Positions 6,445-13,336 of a DNA stretch of 28,520 bases are shown in pieces. How positions within the stretch are numbered: the stretch's first letter is position 1; the number at the start of each line of letters is the position of its first letter. The position numbers and the translations under genes are program-made. The notes beneath the pieces are model-generated. The model searched no databases. It had not been told where the DNA came from and saw only the letters and a program-made list of their open reading frames with translations. The stretch is taken from positions 1 to 28,520 of the forward strand of contig URJL01000026.1 of NCBI GenBank assembly GCA_900548115.1. The letters are read 5' to 3'. The stretch is from an uncultured Eubacteriales bacterium (GTDB lineage: Bacteria > Bacillota > Clostridia > Oscillospirales > CAG-382).

Positions 6445-7899
6445 ATGGCAAAGTATGATCCGAAATCCTTGAAAGCCGAGGAATTTATCAATCACGAGGA
6501 AATACTCGAAACGATCCGTTATGCGCAGGAAAACAAGAACAATTTTGCGCTGATCGATGAAATTTTGAAAAAAGCCGCGCCGAAAAAATCCGAAAACGGC
6601 AAGGAAACGCATTGTGCGGGACTGTCGCACCGTGAGGCGGCGGTGCTTCTTGCCTGTGACGATCCCGCGACGGTCGAGCGCATTTACCGCCTTGCCGAAG
6701 AAATCAAGCTTGCCTTTTACGGCAACCGAATCGTCATTTTCGCGCCGCTTTACCTCTCAAACTATTGCGTAAACGGCTGTGTTTACTGCCCTTATCATGC
6801 AAAAAACAAGCACATTGCCCGCAAAAAGCTGACGCAGGAGGAGATCCGTGCCGAGGTCATCGCGCTTCAGGATATGGGACACAAGCGCCTTGCCATCGAA
6901 TCGGGGGAAGACCCCGTAAACAATCCGATCGAATACATTCTCGATTCGATCAAGACCATTTATTCGGTACACCACAAAAACGGCGATATCCGCCGCGTCA
7001 ACGTCAATATTGCCGCGACGACCGTTGAAAACTACCGCAAGCTGAAGGAAGCCGGGATCGGCACGTACATTCTGTTTCAGGAGACCTACAACAAAAAAAG
7101 CTACGAGGAATTGCACCCCACGGGACCGAAGCACAATTATGCCTATCACACCGAAGCGATGGACCGCGCCATGGAGGGCGGTATCGACGATGTGGGACTG
7201 GGCGTTTTGTTCGGTCTTGAAGGGTACGAATACGAATTTGCGGGTCTCATGATGCATGCCGAGCATCTGGAGGCGGTTCACGGTGTCGGTCCGCACACGA
7301 TCAGCGTTCCGCGCGTAAAGCACGCCGACGATATCGACCCCACCGCCTTTGACAACAGCCTTTCGGACGAGATCTTCGAAAAGATTGCCGCCTGTATCCG
7401 TATCGCCGTGCCGTATACCGGCATGATCGTCTCGACGCGTGAGAGCAAAGAGGTTCGCGAAAAAATGCTTCGTCTCGGCGTATCGCAGGTCAGCGGAGCG
7501 TCGCGCACGTCGGTCGGCGGCTATTGCGAAAAGGAGCGCCCGCACGATTCCGAGCAATTCGACGTCTCCGATCAGCGCACGCTCGACGAGGTAGTCTGTT
7601 GGCTTATGGAGCTTGGATACATTCCGTCCTTCTGCACGGCATGTTACCGCGAAGGGCGCACGGGCGACCGTTTTATGAGCCTTTGCAAAAACGGACAGAT
7701 TCAAAACTGCTGTCACCCCAACGCGCTGATGACGCTGAGTGAATATCTGACCGATTATGCGAGCGACGAGACAAAAAAAGTCGGCGAGAAGCTGATTCAA
7801 AAGGAGCTTTCGACCATTCCGTCCGACAAGGTGCGCGAAATTGCAAAAAAATATATCGACGAGATCGAACACACCGATCACCGCGATTTCCGCTTCTGA
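6445..7899 (+). CDS. hydG: [FeFe] hydrogenase H-cluster radical SAM maturase HydG (tyrosine lyase)
   Basis: A 484-residue radical SAM enzyme that cleaves tyrosine and makes the CO and CN ligands of the H-cluster. The SAM cluster motif is YCVNGCVYC with Cys108, Cys112 and Cys115. The C-terminal auxiliary cluster motif is complete: CTAC followed after 22 residues by the second cysteine of NCC (C-x2-C-x22-C), which separates HydG from the related thiamine enzyme ThiH. The ESGEDP, YILFQETYN and SVPRVKHADDID blocks are also typical. The start MAKYDPKSL has AGAAGG 10 nt upstream. It is separated from hydE by repeat block C and from hydF by 48 bp. Confidence 0.96.
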   Translation: MAKYDPKSLKAEEFINHEEILETIRYAQENKNNFALIDEILKKAAPKKSENGKETHCAGLSHREAAVLLACDDPATVERIYRLAEEIKLAFYGNRIVIFAPLYLSNYCVNGCVYCPYHAKNKHIARKKLTQEEIRAEVIALQDMGHKRLAIESGEDPVNNPIEYILDSIKTIYSVHHKNGDIRRVNVNIAATTVENYRKLKEAGIGTYILFQETYNKKSYEELHPTGPKHNYAYHTEAMDRAMEGGIDDVGLGVLFGLEGYEYEFAGLMMHAEHLEAVHGVGPHTISVPRVKHADDIDPTAFDNSLSDEIFEKIAACIRIAVPYTGMIVSTRESKEVREKMLRLGVSQVSGASRTSVGGYCEKERPHDSEQFDVSDQRTLDEVVCWLMELGYIPSFCTACYREGRTGDRFMSLCKNGQIQNCCHPNALMTLSEYLTDYASDETKKVGEKLIQKELSTIPSDKVREIAKKYIDEIEHTDHRDFRF

Positions 7900-7947
7900 T
7901 TCGACATATGAATCCAAAAAAATCAAAACCGAGGGAGGTTTTTTGTC

Positions 7948-9144
7948 ATGAGCTTAAACGAAACCGTATCCGCCGACCGACTTCACATCGGCTTTTTCGG
8001 TAAGCGAAATGCGGGAAAGTCCGGTCTTGTCAACGCCGTTACGGGGCAGGCGCTGTCGCTTACCTCCGATGTTCCCGGCACCACGACCGATCCCGTGCAA
8101 AAGGCGATGGAGCTCCTTCCGATCGGTCCCGTCGTGATTCTCGATACGCCCGGTCTCGACGACGAAGGAACTTTAGGCGAAATGCGCGTAAAACGCGCAA
8201 AACGTATGCTCGACAAGACCGATCTTGCCGTTGTCGTGATCGACGCTTCGCGCGGGATATGTCCCGAAGATGAGGCGCTTGTAAAGGAGCTGTCCGAGCG
8301 CAAAAAACCGTTTCTTCTCGCGTTCAACAAATGCGAGCTTTTGGCATCGCGCCCCGCGCTTCCCGAAAACGCGCTCTATGTCAGCGCCGTGACGGGCGAG
8401 AATATTTACGAATTGAAAGAGCGTCTTGCGGCTCTTGCGGGCACGAAAAAAAACGAAAGACGCATCGTGGGCGATCTTTTGCTGCCCGGCGATCGGGTCG
8501 TTCTCGTAACGCCCATCGATTCCGCCGCACCCAAAGGGCGGCTGATACTGCCGCAACAGCAGACTCTTCGCGATATTCTCGACGCGGGGGCAATTGCCGC
8601 CGTCTGCCGCGAGACCGAGCTTGAAAAAACGCTTGCCGCTTTTTCCGAACCGCCGAAAATGGTCATTACCGATTCGCAGGCGTTCGAGCTTGTCAACAAA
8701 ATCGTTCCGAAAGAAGTTCCGCTGACCTCTTTTTCGATCCTGTTTGCCCGTTATAAAGGCAATCTCGAGGGCGCGGCAAAAAGCGTAAAAAAGCTTTCAA
8801 AGCTGTGCGACGGCGACACGATTCTCATCTCCGAGGGCTGTACCCATCACCGTCAGTGCGACGATATCGGCACGGTGAAGCTCCCCGCATGGCTTCGTGC
8901 CTACACGGGAAAAAAGCTTGACTTCGCCTTCACCTCGGGCGGAGAATTTCCCGAGGATCTTTCGCCGTATGCCGTCGTGATTCACTGCGGCGCATGCATG
9001 CTCGGCGAAGCGGAGCTGAAATCGCGCGCGGCAAAATGCCGTGCGGCGGGCGTGCCCATGACCAATTACGGCATGGCGATCGCCGAAATGAACGGGATAT
9101 TCAAGCGCTCCTGCGCCCTTTTCCCACAGCTTGAAAAAGTTTGA
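7948..9144 (+). CDS. hydF: [FeFe] hydrogenase maturation GTPase/scaffold HydF
   Basis: A 398-residue protein on which the diiron subcluster is assembled before delivery to the hydrogenase. It has an N-terminal GTPase domain (G1 GKRNAGKS at residues 18-25; VPGTTTDP; DTPGLDD; AFNKCE; VSAVTG), a middle dimerisation domain, and the C-terminal FeS motif CTH ... HCGAC that defines HydF. GGGAGG lies 9 nt before the ATG. It is last in the maturation operon. Repeat block D starts directly after its TGA, and a bidirectional terminator lies 150 bp beyond. No hydA or other hydrogenase subunit is in the window, so the client is encoded elsewhere. Confidence 0.96.
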   Translation: MSLNETVSADRLHIGFFGKRNAGKSGLVNAVTGQALSLTSDVPGTTTDPVQKAMELLPIGPVVILDTPGLDDEGTLGEMRVKRAKRMLDKTDLAVVVIDASRGICPEDEALVKELSERKKPFLLAFNKCELLASRPALPENALYVSAVTGENIYELKERLAALAGTKKNERRIVGDLLLPGDRVVLVTPIDSAAPKGRLILPQQQTLRDILDAGAIAAVCRETELEKTLAAFSEPPKMVITDSQAFELVNKIVPKEVPLTSFSILFARYKGNLEGAAKSVKKLSKLCDGDTILISEGCTHHRQCDDIGTVKLPAWLRAYTGKKLDFAFTSGGEFPEDLSPYAVVIHCGACMLGEAELKSRAAKCRAAGVPMTNYGMAIAEMNGIFKRSCALFPQLEKV

Positions 9145-9236
9145 GCGGACGTTTCCGTGAAAATGAATTCCGACGGTCGCGCCTACGGCGGGTGTTGCCG
9201 TGACATTGCATTCAGATGGTCAGAATGCAATGTCAC
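9145..9236 (+). repeat. Composite intergenic repeat (block D), after hydF
   Basis: After the hydF stop there is a decayed left-arm unit (9157-9179), then the linker. A hairpin follows with arms 9200-9216 and 9220-9236 (GTGACATTGCATTCAGA). One internal pair is broken: A at 9214 where T would be expected. Orientation is linker first, hairpin second, in the sense of hydF. Confidence 0.82.
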
Positions 9237-9293
9237 ATTTTCTTTGTTGTGTCTGTGCCGTTTTTGCAGGCGGGTATTGCCGTTTTTTTGCAA

Positions 9294-9324
9294 AAAAAGA
9301 AGAGGGAAAAAACCTCTTCTTTTT
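9294..9324. terminator. Bidirectional intrinsic terminator between hydF and the dockerin gene
   Basis: A 12-bp stem AAAAAGAAGAGG/CCTCTTCTTTTT (9294-9305/9313-9324) has a 7-nt loop. T-runs follow on both strands. It lies 150 bp after hydF (+) and 30 bp after the dockerin stop (-), the expected place for two converging genes. Confidence 0.85.
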
Positions 9325-9353
9325 CATTTTTATTTCGTTTTTCTTCTTTCGGC

Positions 9354-9656
9354 TCAAAGTCCCGCGATCATGCGGCGCAGCTCCATCAGGTCAAGACCGT
9401 CGATCTCGCCGTTGCCGTCAAGATCCGCCGCCTTTGTGATAAAGGTACCGTCGCTCTGCAGGCCGGCAATGCGGGTGCGCAGTGCGATCAGGTCGAGACC
9501 GTCCACGACTTTGTCGCCGTTGATGTCACCGGGGATAACTTCCCGATCCCAGTCGTCGAAAACGTCGTTATCGCCGAGACCGGCAGCAAACGCGGTCGGA
9601 CAGAGCGCACAAACACACAAAAGAAATGCCGAAAGAAGGGTGACAAACCGTCTCAT
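9354..9656 (-). CDS. Small secreted dockerin-type protein
   Basis: A 100-residue protein made of a signal peptide (MRRFVTLLSAFLLCVCALC, cleavage likely after AFA or AFAA at 24-25), a short linker and a type I dockerin-like domain. Two calcium-loop segments are clear: Asp44-Asn46-Asp48-Asp52-Asp55 in DINGDKVVDGLD, and Asp78-Asp80-Asn82-Asp86-Asp89 in DLDGNGEIDGLD, each followed by an amphipathic helix ending RIAGL or MIAGL. Dockerins attach enzymes to cohesins in cellulosomes, but there is no catalytic domain here. I start at 9656 because a signal peptide begins there; the in-frame ATG at 9692 overlaps the ribosome site GAGGAG (9669-9674). The promoter at 9706-9734 carries a palindrome. Confidence 0.85.
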   Translation of the reverse strand: MRRFVTLLSAFLLCVCALCPTAFAAGLGDNDVFDDWDREVIPGDINGDKVVDGLDLIALRTRIAGLQSDGTFITKAADLDGNGEIDGLDLMELRRMIAGL

Positions 9657-9705
9657 CTTTTCTCTCTTCTCCTCATTACATAAAATAAGCAATCATTACC
9701 TAATC

Positions 9706-9734
9706 AGAATAGCACATTTTGTACAAAATGTCAA
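9706..9734 (-). promoter_or_regulatory. Promoter of the dockerin gene with an 18-bp palindromic operator
   Basis: On the minus strand TTGACA (9729-9734), 17-bp spacer, TATTCT (9706-9711). The spacer is almost filled by ACATTTTGTACAAAATGT (9714-9731), a perfect 18-bp palindrome that also overlaps the -35 box. A repressor bound there would exclude RNA polymerase. Confidence 0.75.
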
Positions 9735-9838
9735 GAAGAATCGAAGAAAGGTGTCAAAAAACAGGGAAACTTTACAAATTCAGAGCAGTTTATTCAAAAG
9801 AAATCCCCCGAAGCGCTTTGGCTGACGGCGAGAACCGA

Positions 9839-10762
9839 TCATTTTTGTTCGTTCGCTTCCGCCGCTTCTTTTATGACCGAAGTATATGCCGAAAGGTTCT
9901 GGAGCTCGGACGGAACGATGATCTTCGTCGCCTTTCCGTCGGCAACCTTTTCGAGCGTCTCAAAGCCGCGCATGGTCAGCACCTGCTTGGTCGGCGAAGC
10001 CTCGTTCAGAAGACGAATGCCCTCCGCCGTCGCTTTCTGCACCTTCAAAATGGCTTCGGCTTCACCCTCCGCCTGACGGATCTTGGCTTCCTTTTCGGCC
10101 TCGGCGCGCAATATCGCCGCCTCTTTGTTTGCCTGCGCCTCCAAAATCAGCGATTCCTTCTGACCCTCGGCGATCAACACGGCCGCTTTCTTTTCGCCCT
10201 CTGCCTGCAATATCTTTTCGCGGCGTTCCCGCTCGGCGCGCATCTGCTTTTCCATTGCCTCCTGAATGTCCTTGGGAGGCGTAATGTTTTTCAGCTCGAC
10301 GCGGTTGATCTTGATGCCCCACGGGTCGGTCGCTTCGTCCAAAATGGCGCGCATTTTGGTGTTGATGATATCGCGCGAGGTGAGCGTGCTGTCCAGCTCC
10401 AAATCACCGATGATGTTTCGGAGTGTGGTGGTCGTCAGATTTTCAATCGCCGACATGGGATATTCCACGCCGTAGGTGTACAGCTTCGGATCGGCGATCT
10501 GATAATAAACGACCGTGTCGATCTGCATGTGAACGTTATCCTTTGTGATAACCGGCTGCGGCGGGAAGTCGGCAACCTGTTCCTTAAGCGACATTTTCTT
10601 TGCGATGCGGTCGACAAAGGGAACCAAAAAATGCATACCCGTTTTCCATGTTCCGTGATAAGCGCCGAGCCGCTCGACTACGACCGCCTGTGCCTGCGAA
10701 ACGATCTTGATGCACGCGATCAGAATGAGTAAAACGACGACAAAACCGATTACGATCTCCAT
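9839..10762 (-). CDS. Stomatin/SPFH-domain membrane protein (QmcA-like)
   Basis: A 307-residue SPFH (band 7) protein. Residues 3-22 form one N-terminal membrane segment. The band-7 domain follows (AQAVVVERLGAYHGTWKTGMHFLVPFVD and DPWGIKINRVELKNITPP), then a long Ala/Glu/Lys-rich coiled coil (about 190-255) and the tail ASPTKQVLTMRGFETLEKVADG. These slipins form rings in membrane microdomains and pair with NfeD proteins; exact function is uncertain. AGGAGG lies 8 nt before the ATG. The gene overlaps the end of the upstream nfeD-like gene by 13 bp. Confidence 0.92.
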   Translation of the reverse strand: MEIVIGFVVVLLILIACIKIVSQAQAVVVERLGAYHGTWKTGMHFLVPFVDRIAKKMSLKEQVADFPPQPVITKDNVHMQIDTVVYYQIADPKLYTYGVEYPMSAIENLTTTTLRNIIGDLELDSTLTSRDIINTKMRAILDEATDPWGIKINRVELKNITPPKDIQEAMEKQMRAERERREKILQAEGEKKAAVLIAEGQKESLILEAQANKEAAILRAEAEKEAKIRQAEGEAEAILKVQKATAEGIRLLNEASPTKQVLTMRGFETLEKVADGKATKIIVPSELQNLSAYTSVIKEAAEANEQK

Positions 10763-11442
10763 GATGCTTCCTCCTCAGAATTGTAAGAATTGTTGTTTGC
10801 TGTTTTATTGTAAGGACGGCAAAGAACCTTTCCGTCGCGACAGCCTATGATCGAGACGACCGTATCGGTCGGAAGAACCGTGTCGTCCTCACTTTCGGCA
10901 AGATAAGTGCTGCCCTCGCAGATGACAGTCCCGTCGGCGGAAAAATTGTCGACGGGCTTTTCGACCCGCGCCCGCTTGCCGATCAGACTTTCATCGGGCT
11001 TTTTTCCCTCGTTTTCAAGCGGCTTGCACAAAAGACGAACGCCCGAGACCGATTCGACTTTCACGCTCTCGCCCCGCAGAACGACGCGCGGCTCCTCGGT
11101 ATACGCCGCCCAGCTCATGCCGCTCACGTAAACTCTGCCGACACCGCCCGAGGGAATATCCTCCTCGACGGTCGCCGTCTTGCCGATCAGCGCGTCAACG
11201 TTGGTCTTTGTCGTGCTCTTTTTAAAGCTCTCGGCGATCTTTTTCCGAAGGAAAAACGCAAGTACCGCCGACAAAAGGACAAAGACCGCAGCTTGAATGC
11301 CGAGACTTTTCACCCCCACAAGCTCCAGCAGAATACAGACCGCCGCCGACGGGATGAACCAAACCGATACCAAAGCCGCCGTAAGTATTTCGGCGACCAG
11401 TGCCAAAACAAGAACCGTGCCCCATAAAAGAATGTGTTCCAT
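10750..11442 (-). CDS. NfeD-family membrane protein with two C-terminal OB-like domains
   Basis: A 230-residue protein with two or three membrane helices (about 5-25, 28-46 and 48-66), then soluble domains. The first NfeD-like OB domain is about 84-143 (IGKTATVEEDIPSGGVGRVYVSG and ESVKVESVSGVRLLCKPL). A second, similar segment is about 152-216 (IGKRARVEKPVDNFSADGTVICEG and DTVVSIIGCRDGKVLCRPYN). Most family members have one such domain. The protease domain of long NfeDs is absent. It is coupled to the stomatin-like gene by a 13-bp overlap. Its ribosome site region repeats GGAGAAA three times (11445-11467). Repeat block E lies upstream. Confidence 0.88.
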   Translation of the reverse strand: MEHILLWGTVLVLALVAEILTAALVSVWFIPSAAVCILLELVGVKSLGIQAAVFVLLSAVLAFFLRKKIAESFKKSTTKTNVDALIGKTATVEEDIPSGGVGRVYVSGMSWAAYTEEPRVVLRGESVKVESVSGVRLLCKPLENEGKKPDESLIGKRARVEKPVDNFSADGTVICEGSTYLAESEDDTVLPTDTVVSIIGCRDGKVLCRPYNKTANNNSYNSEEEASWRS

Positions 11443-11516
11443 TGTTTTCTCCTTTCTCCTTTCTCCTCTGTTCGCTGTTCACGGCAAGCTTTATTCCGTC
11501 CCGCGTATTAAAAATT

Positions 11517-11728
11517 CCCGCCGCAGGCGCGGCAGCACCCACCGTAAGTGCGGAATCGAATTTTGTTTAACGAAACCCGCATTCCGCGGTAACTGCTCAC
11601 CGCAGGTGTACGATTGAATTCTGACCATCAGAATTCAATCGTACGGCAACGCCCGCCGCAGGCGCATCAGAATTCAATCTTACGGCAACGCCCGCCGCAG
11701 GCGCGGTAACACTCACCGTAGGTGGGGG
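11517..11728 (-). repeat. Composite intergenic repeat (block E), after rdgB
   Basis: In the sense of rdgB this block reads as follows. A linker supplies the last rdgB codons and stop. A half unit (left arm only, about 11664-11686) is followed by a linker. A perfect 17-bp hairpin comes next (11608-11624/11628-11644; GTACGATTGAATTCTGA and complement). The last part is a decayed unit with outer arms GCGGAAT/ATTCCGC (about 11550-11590) and a final linker fragment near 11517-11530. Confidence 0.85.
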
Positions 11729-12306
11729 CGCATTTGAAGGACGCTGCGGTTGCGGTGACTTACACTGTTCTTTTCTTCCTCACTCATCTCGCCGAAGGTC
11801 TTGCCGAACTGCGGACAGAAAAAGACGGGGTCATAGCCGAAGCCGCCGTTTCCGCGCGCCTCGCGGGTGATGTGTCCCTCGCAGATTCCCTTGGTCACAT
11901 ATTCGCGCCCGTCGGAGAAAACCAGCGCCAGCGCCGAGACAAAGCGCGCCGTGCGCTCGCCCGAGGGAATGGCGGAAAGCTCGCGCAAGAGCTTTTCGAT
12001 GTTTTTTTCGTCGCTTGCGTTTTCGCCGTCGATCGACGCATATCGTGCGGAATAGATTCCGGGCGCGCCGAGCAGCGCGTCGACCGAAAGCCCCGAATCA
12101 TCGGCAAGCGACGGCTTTCCCGACAGCTTGCAGACCGTACGCGCCTTTATCAGGGCGTTTTCCTCAAAGGTCGTGCCGTTTTCTTCAATGTCCGCGTCGA
12201 TTCCCGCCTCGGTCATGGTGATCAGTTTAAGATCCGGAATGTCCGAAAGCAGCGCCGCCATCTCTTTTACTTTATGTGCGTTTTTGGTCGCTACGATTAC
12301 CGTCAT
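11713..12306 (-). CDS. rdgB: XTP/dITP diphosphatase (RdgB/HAM1 family)
   Basis: A 197-residue nucleotide-pool cleaner that hydrolyses dITP, ITP and XTP to monophosphates. Family marks are ATKNAHKVKEM (residues 6-16), FEENALIKA, the block SLADDSGLSVDALLGAPGIYSARYA and the C-terminal GGFGYDPVFF and SVSHRNRSVLQ. AGGAG lies 6 nt before the ATG. The last residues (PHLR) and the TGA are read from the linker of repeat block E, so the repeat has defined the present C-terminus. It is the last gene of the long minus-strand housekeeping run. Confidence 0.94.
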   Translation of the reverse strand: MTVIVATKNAHKVKEMAALLSDIPDLKLITMTEAGIDADIEENGTTFEENALIKARTVCKLSGKPSLADDSGLSVDALLGAPGIYSARYASIDGENASDEKNIEKLLRELSAIPSGERTARFVSALALVFSDGREYVTKGICEGHITREARGNGGFGYDPVFFCPQFGKTFGEMSEEEKNSVSHRNRSVLQMRPHLR

Positions 12307-12323
12307 GGTCTCTCCTTGAAATT

Positions 12324-12358
12324 CGCGCCGCGCTTTTCTTCATTTGACGTGCGGCGCG
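12324..12358. other. Inverted repeat between ftsY and rdgB
   Basis: CGCGCCGC (12324-12331) and GCGGCGCG (12351-12358) form an 8-bp GC stem in the 73-bp gap between ftsY and rdgB. A CTCTTTTTG run follows on the plus strand only, so for minus-strand transcripts it is an intercistronic hairpin rather than a clear terminator. Confidence 0.5.
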
Positions 12359-12379
12359 CTCTTTTTGTTCCGAAGTTAT

Positions 12380-13288
12380 TTATTCTTCAAACAGCGCCTC
12401 GACAAACTGCCGCGGGTCGAAGCTCTGAAGATCCTCCATATGCTCGCCCACTCCGATGAATTTTACGGGAATTCCGAGCACCTCTTTGACGGAAATGACG
12501 ATACCGCCCTTCGCCGTGCCGTCAAGCTTTGTCAGTACAATGCCCGTAATGTCGGCGGCGTTCTTAAATTCCTTTGCCTGATTGACGGCGTTTTGTCCCG
12601 TTACGGCGTCAAGCACCAAAAGGGTCTCGCGACCGCAGTCGGGAAGCTCGCGATCGATCACGCGGTTGATTTTGGCAAGCTCGTTCATCAGATTTTTCTT
12701 GTTGTGAAGCCGACCCGCCGTGTCCACGATCAGAACGTCGCAGCGCTTTGCCTTACAGTAGGCGGCGGCGTCAAATACCACGGCGGCAGGGTCGGAGCCT
12801 TCGGTGTGCTTGATGAGCGGTACGCCGACGCGCCCCGCCCACTCCTCCAGCTGATCGATCGCCGCGGCGCGGAAGGTATCGGCGGCGGCAAGCACAACGC
12901 TTTTGCCCTCCTCCTTCAGGCGGTTGGCGATCTTGGCGATGGAGGTCGTTTTTCCGACGCCGTTTACGCCGATCACCAGAATGACCGTCGGTTTTTTTTC
13001 AAGCTTCAGTCCCTCCGGCTCGCCGATCATTTCGCAGAGAATGTCCATCAGCGCCGTTTTTGCGTCCTGCGGGTCGCGAATCCGTTCTTCGCGGATGCGG
13101 TCGCGCAGCTTTTCGATAATGGTCTCCGAGGCGTCGATCCCGACATCGGCGGCGATCAAAACCTCCTCCAGCTCCTCGAGCATATCCTCGTCGACGCTGA
13201 CAAAGCTTTTGAAAATATCGTTGACCTGCTTAAAAACCGAGTCCTTGGTCTTTTTAAGACCCTGCTTTAACTTTTCGAAAAATCCCAT
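12380..13288 (-). CDS. ftsY: Signal recognition particle receptor FtsY
   Basis: A 302-residue SRP GTPase with only the N and G domains; the acidic A domain of enterobacterial FtsY is missing, as is usual in Gram-positive bacteria. It docks ribosome-SRP complexes to the Sec translocon at the inner membrane face. Marks are GVNGVGKT (107-114), AADTFRAAAIDQLEEW, VDTAGRLHNKKNLMNEL, TKLDGTAKGG and GVGEHMEDLQSFDP. The N-terminal MGFFEKLKQGLKKTK forms the amphipathic membrane-binding helix. It follows smc by 48 bp in the conserved smc-ftsY order. Confidence 0.97.
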   Translation of the reverse strand: MGFFEKLKQGLKKTKDSVFKQVNDIFKSFVSVDEDMLEELEEVLIAADVGIDASETIIEKLRDRIREERIRDPQDAKTALMDILCEMIGEPEGLKLEKKPTVILVIGVNGVGKTTSIAKIANRLKEEGKSVVLAAADTFRAAAIDQLEEWAGRVGVPLIKHTEGSDPAAVVFDAAAYCKAKRCDVLIVDTAGRLHNKKNLMNELAKINRVIDRELPDCGRETLLVLDAVTGQNAVNQAKEFKNAADITGIVLTKLDGTAKGGIVISVKEVLGIPVKFIGVGEHMEDLQSFDPRQFVEALFEE

Positions 13289-13336
13289 TTTGATTTTTTC
13301 CTTCCCTGTTCTTATTCGATCCGTTTCGGAGTTTTA

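Noticed and set aside
6757..7926. 389-codon minus-strand open frame opposite hydG
   Set aside because: Antisense shadow; hydG carries all cluster motifs.
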